Shown here: piece by piece, positions 35,536 through 44,031 of the stretch
Layout: every line of letters starts with the position of its first letter
Numbering within the stretch: position 1 is the first letter of the stretch
Assembly: GCF_032154225.1 (NCBI RefSeq)
Contig: NZ_JALDYF010000017.1
Location: 31,119 to 95,118, forward strand
Reading direction: 5' to 3'
Source of the DNA: Psychrobacillus sp032154225
GTDB taxonomy: Bacteria; Bacillota; Bacilli; Bacillales_A; Planococcaceae
Length of the DNA stretch: 64,000 bases
Notes under the pieces: generated by a model
What the model saw: the letters and a program-made list of their open reading frames with translations, nothing else
Told to the model about the DNA's origin: nothing
The model's database searches: none
Made by a program: the position numbers and the translations under genes

Positions 35536-37653
35536 TTGTACCTAAAGACTATCAGTTTAACAAATTTCCGGCAATTTTCTGTAAAGGAAGATGAAACTCC
35601 AGGAATTACGGTCCAGTTTAGTCCTAAATTCAATGTAATTGTCGGAGAAAACGACTCTGGGAAAACTGCTATCATTGATGCAATAAGATACCTTTTGGGA
35701 AGTATAAGTAATGATTTTGAAAAAATAAAGCAAGAAGATTTCTTTTGTTATGCAAAAGATAAATATACCGATAATTTTTATATTGAAGGTACCTTTACAT
35801 CGCTATCAGATAAAGAAGCTGGTCTATTTCTAGAGTGGCTCTCTTTCGATGAAAATGGGGACTATGAACTGAGAGTTTCTCTAAAAGTTGAGAGAAAAAG
35901 AAATGATAACGGTCAAGAGTATATTGATCAGAGAATTCAAGCTGGAGAAAAAAATTTCGAGTTTCGTTTAAGTAGTAAGGCTCGTGATTTATTGAAAACT
36001 ACATATTTAAAACCCCTAAGAGACGCAGATACCGAATTAAAACCTGGAATTCGTTCTAGGCTGGCACAAATCTTAAAAGTCCATCCAGCCTTTAAAAAAG
36101 AATCTAGTGAAACCAATCACAGCTTAGAACAAATAATGCAAGAAGCAAATGATAAAGTCGAGGGATTTTTTAAAGAAGATTATGTTGAAGACCATTCTCT
36201 AGTATCTGATATTGAAAGTTTACTAAGTGATTTTTATGACAATAAAGATCAAAATAAGGCAAAAACTAATTTTTCAGTATCATCAACTGATCTATCTTCT
36301 ATATTAAGAAAATTAAGTATCAATACTGAAGATGTTAATTTGGGATTAGGTAATATGAATCTATTGTTCATAGCAACTGAACTTTTACTACTGAACGACT
36401 ATGTAGAAAGCAGTGAGTTAGTAGGTCCCCATATCACATTGATAGAAGAGATAGAAGCCCACTTACATACACAAGCACAAATTAGATTAATTAAGTATTT
36501 GGAAGAAGAATTAGAATCAAATTCACAAAGAGCAGGTCAATTCATTTTAACCTCTCATAGCACAAATTTGGTATCTTCTATAGACCCTAAAAATATTATT
36601 TTTATACAGGGTAATGTAGCCTATCCCATGAGAAGAGAATTTTCCGAACTTGAAGATAACGATTTTGAGTTTCTAGAAAGATTCTTGGATGCTACGAAAA
36701 GTAATCTATTTTTTGCTAAAGGTGTGATATTTGTAGAAGGTGATTCAGAAATGTTGCTGATACCAGCTCTTGCTAACTTTATTGGGTACCCACTGCATAA
36801 GTATGGAATATCTCTAGTTAATGTAAGAGGAACATCTTTTGAAAGATATATTAAGCTGTTTTCAAGATCAACTTTGTGGAAAGAATCCATGAAACTACCA
36901 AGTATCACGACTCCAATAGCAATTATTACAGACATAGATGTTAAGCCTTGGGTTTATTATGAGCAAGAAGAAAAAAACAAAGCAATTTATTCAATTTTGA
37001 ACGAAGAAGAATTGGATGAATTATTGACCATTTGCAATATATCAAGAGAAAAAATAATTGAAGAAAACATTGGAAACGAATATTCCACACTAAAAAAATT
37101 AGCAAACGACTTCAAATTTGAAATAAGTAGTCAGAATACTGACTACTTAGAAAAAATAGCAAAGAAAGAAATCACTCCGGAGTATATTAATGCTTGTTCA
37201 AGAGATAAGTTTAGACAAATTGAGGATAAATATGAAAAGTATGATGCAAATTTGAAATTATGTATAGCCCCCCAATGGACTTTGGAATACTGTCTTGCTT
37301 TAAGTTCACTTGCACCTATATTGTTAGAGGCTGTCCAAGAAATTCGCTACAAGAAGCCTTATGAAGGTAAACAGTATGAAGTGTTCCAAAGTTTAATGAG
37401 TGAATTTGATAAAGGGACTCTTGAAACAGAAAAAATAGCATATGAGATTTTTAAACCTATAAATAACAAATTGGTTTCAAAAGCTGAAGTTGCACAGACA
37501 CTAGCTGTTAAGTTAAATAATTTAACCAAGGAAGAGGTTAAACATATGGAATGGAAGGAAAAAATCAATTGCGATGAAAATCTGAAATACCTTATTAATG
37601 CAATAAAACACACTTCAAGTATTATTGGAAGTGAGTCGAATGAAGATGAGTGA
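35536..37653 (+). CDS. GajA-like OLD-family nuclease (Gabija-type)
   Basis: 705 residues. ATPase domain with Walker A GENDSGKT (37-44), Walker B ITLIEEIEAHLH and the switch His in LTSHSTNL. TOPRIM domain with VIFVEGDSEMLLIP and the DxD in AIITDIDVKPW. Start is a TTG with AAGGAGG upstream. The gene overlaps a UvrD-like helicase gene, the organisation of Gabija and class 2 OLD systems, where the nuclease attacks phage DNA when nucleotides are depleted. It is about 125 residues longer than the B. cereus GajA (578), mostly after the DxD, so I call it Gabija-like. Confidence 0.78.
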   Translation: MYLKTISLTNFRQFSVKEDETPGITVQFSPKFNVIVGENDSGKTAIIDAIRYLLGSISNDFEKIKQEDFFCYAKDKYTDNFYIEGTFTSLSDKEAGLFLEWLSFDENGDYELRVSLKVERKRNDNGQEYIDQRIQAGEKNFEFRLSSKARDLLKTTYLKPLRDADTELKPGIRSRLAQILKVHPAFKKESSETNHSLEQIMQEANDKVEGFFKEDYVEDHSLVSDIESLLSDFYDNKDQNKAKTNFSVSSTDLSSILRKLSINTEDVNLGLGNMNLLFIATELLLLNDYVESSELVGPHITLIEEIEAHLHTQAQIRLIKYLEEELESNSQRAGQFILTSHSTNLVSSIDPKNIIFIQGNVAYPMRREFSELEDNDFEFLERFLDATKSNLFFAKGVIFVEGDSEMLLIPALANFIGYPLHKYGISLVNVRGTSFERYIKLFSRSTLWKESMKLPSITTPIAIITDIDVKPWVYYEQEEKNKAIYSILNEEELDELLTICNISREKIIEENIGNEYSTLKKLANDFKFEISSQNTDYLEKIAKKEITPEYINACSRDKFRQIEDKYEKYDANLKLCIAPQWTLEYCLALSSLAPILLEAVQEIRYKKPYEGKQYEVFQSLMSEFDKGTLETEKIAYEIFKPINNKLVSKAEVAQTLAVKLNNLTKEEVKHMEWKEKINCDENLKYLINAIKHTSSIIGSESNEDE

Positions 37654-39514
37654 GAAGTGCTTAGCGGATATAACGCCTTTAATTTTACCAAACGGCTGTT
37701 CATTTTTCCCTCAACAAGTAAACGCAATAGAAGTCGCTGGCTCTGCCAATATAGTTGCTGGCCCTGGTTCAGGTAAAACCACTGTTCTAATTGCAAAATG
37801 TGCGCTGTTACTCTCTAAACAAAAGAGCACAGATAGAGGTATTTGTCTCATAACGCATACAAATGTAGCTGTTGATGAAATAAAAATGGGGCTAAAAAAA
37901 ATTGGAATCAATGATGTTTCATATCCGAATTTTATTGGTACCATACAAGAATTTTTTAACAGTTTTTTTACGAGAAAGGCTTTCTACTTAGTTCACAAAG
38001 ACAAACATTTTAGAGTGATTGATGATGAAGAATACAAAAAAAAGTTTGGCGCTTTATTCGATAAAAAAAAGCCTGATTGGTATACTTACCCGACTCCGAA
38101 CATAACAAGAGCACTTCCAAAACTAATAATAAATGATGACTACTCTTACACGATTATAAGTCAAGCAAACCAAAGTTATAGATCTGAATTTAACGAGTGT
38201 CTGAAAATGTTATTTAATTGGGGTTTAGTAAATAACGAACAATGTTTGGAGCTCTCTAAATGGTATATAGAAAAAAATCAAGAGAAAATAATTAGTTCTA
38301 TTAAACACAGATTCGAATATTTACTTTTGGATGAAGCCCAGGACACAAGTGAATTGCAGTATAATCTATTAAAAAAGCTTTTTTCTTCTCCAGATATCGT
38401 TTTTCAAAAGTTCGGTGATCCATACCAATCCTTATATAGTATTTTTGATGGCAATAGGGATGCTTGGAAGCCAAGTGAGGAATTTGAAAGTTGCGGTTTA
38501 TCCTATGAAGAAATTTCGGAGACTTCTCGTTTTGGCTCAAGTATTTCAGAATTAGTTAAAAATATTTGTATAGAAAAATATGACACTTTTACTTCTTTAA
38601 ATTTGGTTGATTCGTTCAATCCACACTATATAATTTATGAGAGCGAAAATGATTTACTTGAACAATATAAATCACTAATTAATTACTGTACTCTTCAATC
38701 TACCGAGTATTCGAAATCTCGAAAGAAAGATGCTATAATATCCGCTTTCCATGAAGATTTGAGTAGTATTTTTACTTCATATAATAAGCCTACTACTAAA
38801 GTTAGAAATATTGAAAGTATTGTAAGGAAATGCTACAACTTTTTTATTGACCTATTGTCTAAAGAATTGGATTTATCTTCTGATGATCTAATGAAAAAAG
38901 TTGAAGAGGAGCTTATTTATAAAGTGATTCTCAGTAAATGTGTTAAAGAAATTAATTCCGAAAATTTTATTGGGGATTTTATAATTTGGGATTTAGAAAG
39001 GATTATCCAAAAAATAACTGGTATTGAAGATGCGTGCTTTAAGAATATTGATGCTGAAGCACAAATAAAATATCTATATCACACAATTGTCAATACAAAA
39101 ACAGAAAAGCAGCTTGAAACCACTGAAACTGAGAATCTAAATTTCAGTATTGGAACAATTCATTCAGCTAAGGGTGAGACCCACAGATCAACTATGTTGG
39201 TATTGAATACTGTCTTCAAAGATCGTACAATGAAACCAACTTATAGAATGATCGACTTATTAAAAGAATATTTAGTAGGCAAATACTCGGATCCCTATTC
39301 AGTAAAAGAGGACTTAAAAAGAGATGAAATGATAAAAAGTTTAAAACTTGCCTATGTTGCATTGAGCCGCCCAACCCATTTAGCAGTAATTGCAATACCA
39401 AATGAAATGATTTTCGGTCAAGAAGAACTAATTACTGAATTAAATGACAGTGGCTGGAAAAGTTTAGAATCTTACAAGAATGAAATTTTAGAGGATCTTA
39501 TGACATCAGGCTGA
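37640..39514 (+). CDS. GajB-like UvrD/Rep-family helicase (Gabija-type)
   Basis: About 624 residues of a superfamily 1 helicase: motif I AGPGSGKTT, motif II LLLDEAQDTSE, motif III KFGDPYQSLYS, motif V TIHSAKGET and motif VI YVALSRPTH. It overlaps the nuclease gene by 14 bases, indicating a two-gene unit. I chose the ATG at 37640; the frame is open to a TTG at 37625. It is longer than B. cereus GajB (494), with an insertion between motifs III and V (about residues 310-500). Confidence 0.78.
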   Translation: MKMSEKCLADITPLILPNGCSFFPQQVNAIEVAGSANIVAGPGSGKTTVLIAKCALLLSKQKSTDRGICLITHTNVAVDEIKMGLKKIGINDVSYPNFIGTIQEFFNSFFTRKAFYLVHKDKHFRVIDDEEYKKKFGALFDKKKPDWYTYPTPNITRALPKLIINDDYSYTIISQANQSYRSEFNECLKMLFNWGLVNNEQCLELSKWYIEKNQEKIISSIKHRFEYLLLDEAQDTSELQYNLLKKLFSSPDIVFQKFGDPYQSLYSIFDGNRDAWKPSEEFESCGLSYEEISETSRFGSSISELVKNICIEKYDTFTSLNLVDSFNPHYIIYESENDLLEQYKSLINYCTLQSTEYSKSRKKDAIISAFHEDLSSIFTSYNKPTTKVRNIESIVRKCYNFFIDLLSKELDLSSDDLMKKVEEELIYKVILSKCVKEINSENFIGDFIIWDLERIIQKITGIEDACFKNIDAEAQIKYLYHTIVNTKTEKQLETTETENLNFSIGTIHSAKGETHRSTMLVLNTVFKDRTMKPTYRMIDLLKEYLVGKYSDPYSVKEDLKRDEMIKSLKLAYVALSRPTHLAVIAIPNEMIFGQEELITELNDSGWKSLESYKNEILEDLMTSG

Positions 39515-39640
39515 TTTCCCCAACTGATCAACGCGAATATTGATTTTACCGAATGAAAGCTTCTGGAAATCTGTGCTTGAAGAAATATCGTGAAAATGTA
39601 TTAACTAGTAATAATATGATTCCAATATGGAGGTTTATCT

Positions 39641-40102
39641 ATGAGCAAAAAAATAATTGAGCAAATGAAGAGATGGCCACGCAATTTGAGTACATCACAG
39701 GGAGGAGGGTTATCTACTTCCCAATATGGAGGGATGTCTACCTCCCAATACGGAGGCATGTCTACCTCTCAATACGGAGGCATGTCTACCTCCCAATACG
39801 GCGGCATGTCTACCTCCCAATATGGAGGTCTTTCTACCTCCCAATATGGGGGTCTTTCTACCGCACAATATGGAGGTCTGTCCACTGCTCAATACGGTGG
39901 TCTGTCCACTGCTCAATATGGGGGCTTATCGACATCCCAAGGAGGAGGTATGTCTACCTCTTCAGGTAATGTATACATGAGTAATATTCCACCTTGGCCA
40001 GTATTTGTAAGAGAGCTTGAGGAAAGAGGATATAATAATGAGGCTAATTTAATTCGGAGACATTTACCTGAGTTCCTTTGGCCAGAAAACTTCTTCAAAT
40101 AA
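39641..40102 (+). CDS. Octapeptide-repeat protein of unknown function
   Basis: 153 residues in three parts: a basic N-terminus (MSKKIIEQMKRWPRN); about eleven tandem octapeptides of the form [LM]ST[SA]QYGG, the first and last being LSTSQGGG (residues 16-103); and a folded-looking C-terminus with PPWPVFVRELEERG and LIRRHLPEFLWPENFF. No signal peptide. TGGAGG ribosome site. It lies 127 bases after the helicase and before a terminator, so it is probably the third gene of the Gabija-like unit. The regular Ser/Thr/Gln/Gly/Tyr repeats suggest a beta-solenoid, an assembly scaffold or a low-complexity condensing segment; all of these are guesses. Confidence 0.75.
   Translation: MSKKIIEQMKRWPRNLSTSQGGGLSTSQYGGMSTSQYGGMSTSQYGGMSTSQYGGMSTSQYGGLSTSQYGGLSTAQYGGLSTAQYGGLSTAQYGGLSTSQGGGMSTSSGNVYMSNIPPWPVFVRELEERGYNNEANLIRRHLPEFLWPENFFK
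39686..39962 (+). repeat. 24-bp tandem repeat array inside the octapeptide gene
   Basis: Eleven to twelve in-frame units of 24 bases with few differences, built on TCTACCTCCCAATATGGAGG. Neighbouring units 3-6 are almost identical, pointing to recent unit duplication. Confidence 0.9.
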
Positions 40103-40181
40103 TTCCATCTAATACAAGTATCTACTCATGTTGAAAATCATTAAGCAAGAGGGACACGATAGTTAAAAAACACACATTGAT

Positions 40182-40211
40182 GAGCAGGTGCTACGTAGCC
40201 TGCTCTTTTTT
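40182..40211 (+). terminator. Terminator after the octapeptide gene
   Basis: GAGCAGG, a 10-base loop, CCTGCTC and TTTTTT. Confidence 0.85.
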
Positions 40212-40491
40212 ATTAAACTAACGCAGCAGTTTAGTTTAAAAAGGAGAAGCACACTCTTTTGTTGAATAGAAATAAAGCACCTTTCTTTAATGAAAGGTAT
40301 TGATTAAGAGGATTAATTTGTTCAATAGAATATTGGGAACGGAATATGGATGGAGAGTGATTTAAATGGGAATCGGTAATTTGGCACAAAAAGGAGTTGT
40401 AGTTATTTTTGTCGAAGTGTAGATGAAGATTAGTAATAAAAAGAAAAACAGAAAATTAGATAGTCGAGTTTAACTAAACTGGGAGAAAGTA
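40212..40491. other. Region before the Shedu-like gene
   Basis: 280 bases, AT-rich, without a convincing gene; it should carry the promoter of the next gene. Confidence 0.4.
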
Positions 40492-41391
40492 GTGAATTAT
40501 AATATGACTAGTAAAAATTCTATTTTTAAAAAACCTTACAACCTTATAGATAATGCTCCAAAAGTTATTGCATGGGAAGATTACGAAAGAAATTTACTTA
40601 AAGATTATGAGATCCTATTAAAAGAACATGGAGACGAAGAAGATGTTTTTCAAGAATTTTTTGAGAAAAACCCATCACTATTACCAGGAGCTTTTGGAAT
40701 TTATGGTGAATCTGGTCATGCTCCATATAATAATGCTTTAATTACTCAACCATTACTTCAAGGTTTAACAACTAAAATACCTGATTTTTTGTGGATTGCT
40801 TCAGATAGTGGAACAATTTATCCAATTTTTATAGAGATAGAAAAACCTAATAAAAAATGGTTTAGAAACGATGGACAACCAACAGCAGAATTTACTCAAG
40901 CTCAAACTCAACTTAGTGATTGGAAAATGTGGTATTCAAATCCTAATCACCAAAGTCTTTTTTATCAGTATTACGACATAGATGGGGAAATAGCGAGGGG
41001 GAAAGCGATTAAGCCACAATTTGTTTTAATTTACGGGTCTAGAAGTGAATTTAGTGGGAAACCTGATTTAAATCAAAAAAGATCGCAATTAGTGCGAGAA
41101 AATGAAATATATATGACCTTTGATAGATTAACACCTAATATCAAAGCAAGAAATACCATTACTTGTAAAGTGAAAAATAGGAATTATGTTGCTAAATTTG
41201 TTCCACCAACATTTAGATTAGGGCCTGTATTTGCTGAGGAATTAAGTAAAATAGATAATAATGAAGAAGCTATTAATAATTCTCAAATAGATGATATTCG
41301 AAAAGAATTTCTTATTTCCAGACTTAAATATTGGATGGATTTTGGCAAAAGACAACCAAGAGGATTGAGAAATTCAGGAGATTGGGAATAA
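40492..41391 (+). CDS. Shedu-like (SduA, DUF4263) nuclease
   Basis: 299 residues. The C-terminal two thirds match the DUF4263 nuclease layout: VFQEFFEKNPSLLPGAFG, then KIPDFLWIASDSG, then FIEIEKPNKKWF, then EFTQAQTQLSDWKMW. The PD-(D/E)XK-type core is Asp in PDFL followed by E-x-E where many members have E-x-K; the following Lys may substitute. Single-gene Shedu systems protect against phages, and SduA is a DNA nuclease. Start is a GTG with GGGAGAA upstream. It is a separate unit, last plus-strand gene before the right end. Confidence 0.75.
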   Translation: MNYNMTSKNSIFKKPYNLIDNAPKVIAWEDYERNLLKDYEILLKEHGDEEDVFQEFFEKNPSLLPGAFGIYGESGHAPYNNALITQPLLQGLTTKIPDFLWIASDSGTIYPIFIEIEKPNKKWFRNDGQPTAEFTQAQTQLSDWKMWYSNPNHQSLFYQYYDIDGEIARGKAIKPQFVLIYGSRSEFSGKPDLNQKRSQLVRENEIYMTFDRLTPNIKARNTITCKVKNRNYVAKFVPPTFRLGPVFAEELSKIDNNEEAINNSQIDDIRKEFLISRLKYWMDFGKRQPRGLRNSGDWE

Positions 41392-41450
41392 ACCTTTTGT
41401 TATTCGAAGTAAGGCTGCGTTTTGTTAAAAATTCTCCTAACCAAAAAAAC

Positions 41451-41486
41451 AGCAGTTCCCAAGTATATTGGAGCTGCTGATTTTTT
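41451..41486 (+). terminator. Terminator downstream of the Shedu-like gene
   Basis: AGCAGTTCC and GGAGCTGCT arms followed by ATTTTTT. Confidence 0.75.
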
Positions 41487-41560
41487 ATATTATCGGATTA
41501 AAGGCTTAGTAATTGTAAAGCGGCATTTTCCTGAAGCTACTCCTAAAAAAGGAAAGAAAA

Positions 41561-41593
41561 AACGCTCAGAGAAATATTCTCTAAGCGTTTTTT
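41561..41593. terminator. Bidirectional terminator between convergent genes
   Basis: AACGCT.AGAGAA and its near complement, with T runs on one side and A-rich sequence on the other, just after the small zinc-ribbon gene. Confidence 0.75.
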
Positions 41594-41607
41594 CATGTTA
41601 TTTAAAA

Positions 41608-41808
41608 TTAGAATGTTAATTCGTTATATTCAATCCACTTTTCTTTTTCGCGCTCTACCGCTCGGTTTTGCCATTCAAACCATACATATGCACATTCACT
41701 ACAATGACTTTCTACACCACTATTATTGTGCATATCTCTACAGGTAAATAAGGTCTTTTTACGACAGTTGTAGCAATAAATTACTTTTTCATCACTTCTT
41801 ATTATCAA
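41608..41808 (-). CDS. Small zinc-ribbon protein
   Basis: About 66 residues with two CxxC pairs, CYNC and CSEC, spaced as in zinc ribbons, then an acidic/basic helix (WFEWQNRAVEREKEKW). I place the start at a TTG (41808) with GGAGGG upstream; an ATG at 41826 overlaps the ribosome site. A TATAAT box lies just before. It is a single gene with a terminator, transcribed from near the right end inward. Function unknown; similar small proteins bind nucleic acid. Confidence 0.55.
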   Translation of the reverse strand: MIIRSDEKVIYCYNCRKKTLFTCRDMHNNSGVESHCSECAYVWFEWQNRAVEREKEKWIEYNELTF

Positions 41809-42011
41809 AATTATCGTTCCCTCCATTATACAATATTTATTGTCTATTACTTGGCTACTTATACTTTAAACAAATAATTTAATAAATATATTGGATAGTT
41901 AATAACTTTGATGAAGGAATCATTCTTAAAGGTGTTTTAATGTTCTATATCTTTTTTGAACAACTTAATCATCTCCACACTTTTTTTATAAATATCAATA
42001 GACAAATGAAA

Positions 42012-42040
42012 AAAACTGGTTAGTTAATCTAACCAGTTTT
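42012..42040. terminator. Perfect hairpin bordering the right-end TnsB sites
   Basis: AAAACTGGTTAG, 5-base loop, exact complement, with T runs on both strands. It would stop glmS read-through into the transposon and outward transcription into glmS. Confidence 0.8.
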
Positions 42041-42128
42041 TACGTCACGTTTGAGTTGTTCACGTCACGACTAAGTTGTATACGTCACGCTTGAGTTATT
42101 TACGTCACGATTGAGTTGTATGCAAACA
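42041..42128. repeat. Right end of the transposon with four packed TnsB-type sites
   Basis: Four copies of [TC]ACGTCACG-N-[TC]-[TA]-[GA]-AGTT[GA]T start at 42041, 42061, 42081 and 42101, exactly 20 bases apart, followed by GCAAACA. Tight packing of four sites is characteristic of the Tn7 right end, which faces glmS. Confidence 0.9.
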
Positions 42129-42133
42129 ACACA
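42129..42133. repeat. Right copy of the target site duplication (ACACA)
   Basis: Identical to 23367-23371. It lies 20 bases past the glmS stop codon, within the attTn7 insertion region. Confidence 0.9.
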
Positions 42134-42153
42134 GTCCATATCTTACAATTCTA

Positions 42154-43956
42154 TTATTCAACCGTAACCGATTTAGCTAAATTCCTAGGCTTATCAACGT
42201 CACAGTCTCTATGCAATGCTGCGTAATAGCTTATTAGTTGCAATGATACTACGGATACTAATGGAGAGAATAGCTCATGTACTTTTGGAAGTACGAAGCG
42301 GTCTCCTTCTTCATCGAAGCCTTCCATTGAAATAATGCATGGGTTTGCACCACGTGCTACTACTTCTTTTACGTTCCCGCGAATGTTCAGGCTAACTGCT
42401 TTTTGTGTTGCTAAAGCGAAGATTGGAGTACCGTCTTCGATTAGCGCAATTGTTCCGTGTTTTAATTCGCCTCCAGCAAATCCTTCTGCTTGGATGTACG
42501 AGATTTCTTTTAGTTTTAAAGCACCTTCAAGACTTACATAGAAGTCGATGTTGCGTCCAATGAAGAATGCATTGCGTGTTGTTGCTAAAAACTCTTTCGC
42601 GATCTGCTCCATCTCTTCTTTTGAATCGACAATCGCTTGCACTGCGTTTGCAGCAATACCTAGCTCTTTTACAACATCCATGTCTAATGTTTTACCTTGA
42701 GATTGTGCATATACAGAAGCTGTCACCATTAATACCGCAATTTGTGCTACATATGCTTTTGTGGATGCCACTGCAATTTCAGGTCCTGCGTGCAATAAAA
42801 GCGTATGGTCTGCTTCACGAGAAAGTGTTGATCCTGGCACATTTGTCATTGTGATCGTTGGGTACCCTTTTTCTTTTATTTTCACGAGTACTTGTCTGCT
42901 GTCCGCTGTTTCACCTGATTGTGTGATGAACAGAAATAATGGTTTCTTTGATAGCAGTGGCATGTTGTAGCCAAATTCACTTGAAATATGCACCTCTACT
43001 GGGATGCCTGCGATTTTTTCGAAATATTCTTTCCCGATTAACCCTGCATGATAACTTGTTCCTGCCGCAATAATGTATAGACGATCTGCGTCGTGCAATG
43101 CGTTTAAAATAGCTGGTTCAATCGAAAGTTCACCTTGTTCATTTTGGTATGCTTGAATGATTTTACGGATAACAGCTGGCTGTTCGTCCATTTCTTTCAG
43201 CATATAGTGTGGATACGTTCCTTTTTCGATATCGCTCATATCAAGCTCTGCTTTGTATGCTTCGCGCTCTACGATAGAGCCATCTAGTTTTTGGATTTCC
43301 ACTGCATCCTTGCGCACAATAACGACTTCTTGGTCATGAAGTTCTACATATTGCTCTGTTACTTGAAGCATTGCCATTGCATCAGATGCTACTACGTTAA
43401 AGCCTTCACCAAGTCCTACAAGTAATGGTGATTTATTTTTCGCCACATAAATAGTGTTCGCATCTTCTTTATCTAGAAGTGCAAGTGCATATGATCCATG
43501 AATAAGATGCAATGTTTTTCGAAGTGCATCTACTGTAGATAAGCCTTCAGATGAAAACTTCTCGATTAATTGTACAATCACTTCTGTATCTGTATCAGAA
43601 GTCATTTCTATATTTGATAAATATGCTTTTTTCATTAAATGATAGTTTTCGATTACGCCGTTATGCACAAGCGTGAAACGTTTTGTTGTACTTTGATGTG
43701 GGTGAGCATTTAGTTGGTTTGGTACACCGTGTGTTGCCCAGCGTGTATGACCAATTCCAAGTTGTGCGTCTACATCTTCATCTACGACATCACGTAAGTC
43801 GGCGATTCGACCTTTTTCTTTAAAAACGACAACTCCTTCTTCATTTAACACAGCAATTCCCGCCGAATCGTATCCACGGTACTCTAATTTTTCTAATCCT
43901 TTTAATAATATTTCCTTAACGTCTGCTTCTCCAATATATCCTACAATTCCACACAT
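42154..43956 (-). CDS. glmS: Glutamine-fructose-6-phosphate aminotransferase
   Basis: 600 residues. It makes glucosamine-6-phosphate from fructose-6-phosphate and glutamine, the first step toward UDP-GlcNAc. N-terminal glutaminase domain with the nucleophile Cys right after the initiator Met (MCGIVGYIGE) and GHTRWATHG; two SIS isomerase domains with SQSGETADS and ASTKAY; and the conserved end NLAKSVTVE, whose coding DNA is the site read by TnsD. The gene is intact despite the transposon just behind it. A glmS ribozyme lies in its leader. Confidence 0.98.
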   Translation of the reverse strand: MCGIVGYIGEADVKEILLKGLEKLEYRGYDSAGIAVLNEEGVVVFKEKGRIADLRDVVDEDVDAQLGIGHTRWATHGVPNQLNAHPHQSTTKRFTLVHNGVIENYHLMKKAYLSNIEMTSDTDTEVIVQLIEKFSSEGLSTVDALRKTLHLIHGSYALALLDKEDANTIYVAKNKSPLLVGLGEGFNVVASDAMAMLQVTEQYVELHDQEVVIVRKDAVEIQKLDGSIVEREAYKAELDMSDIEKGTYPHYMLKEMDEQPAVIRKIIQAYQNEQGELSIEPAILNALHDADRLYIIAAGTSYHAGLIGKEYFEKIAGIPVEVHISSEFGYNMPLLSKKPLFLFITQSGETADSRQVLVKIKEKGYPTITMTNVPGSTLSREADHTLLLHAGPEIAVASTKAYVAQIAVLMVTASVYAQSQGKTLDMDVVKELGIAANAVQAIVDSKEEMEQIAKEFLATTRNAFFIGRNIDFYVSLEGALKLKEISYIQAEGFAGGELKHGTIALIEDGTPIFALATQKAVSLNIRGNVKEVVARGANPCIISMEGFDEEGDRFVLPKVHELFSPLVSVVSLQLISYYAALHRDCDVDKPRNLAKSVTVE

Positions 43957-43989
43957 TTTCTATTCCTCCGTTTACATTCAAGTCAAAAT

Positions 43990-44020
43990 AAGCGTCCTAT
44001 TTTTGCATAGGCGCTTTTTT
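43990..44020 (-). other. Hairpin between the ribozyme and the glmS start
   Basis: AAGCG(T)CCTAT and ATAGG(C)GCTT arms. The longest T run is on the plus strand, so it is a better terminator for plus-strand transcripts; on the glmS mRNA it may shape the leader after cleavage. Confidence 0.4.
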
Positions 44021-44031
44021 AGATAAGAATG

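Larger units (their letters stand above)
23372..42128. mobile_element. Complete Tn7-like transposon at attTn7 (18,757 bp)
   Basis: The ends TGTCTTCA (left) and TGTTTGCA (right, read inward) align over 28 bases and match at most positions after the eighth base. Repeated TnsB-type sites lie inside each end, and ACACA flanks both sides. The right end lies 25 bases from the glmS stop codon, the orientation and spacing known for Tn7. It encodes TnsA, B, C and D homologues, a second TniQ, a TnsF-like protein and defence-type cargo on both sides. No cas genes, CRISPR array or TnsE homologue are present. Confidence 0.95.

Noticed and set aside
39673..39980. Alternative long frames over the octapeptide gene
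   Set aside because: A 24-bp repeat keeps all frames open. Only the frame with a ribosome site and a non-repetitive C-terminal domain is credible.
41422..41619. Plus-strand frame downstream of the Shedu-like gene
   Set aside because: It runs through two terminator hairpins and has no ribosome site.
23372..42128. CRISPR-associated transposon (CAST)
   Set aside because: The long TnsD plus short TniQ suggests it, but no Cas5-8, Cas6 or Cas12k homologue and no repeat-spacer array is present between the ends.
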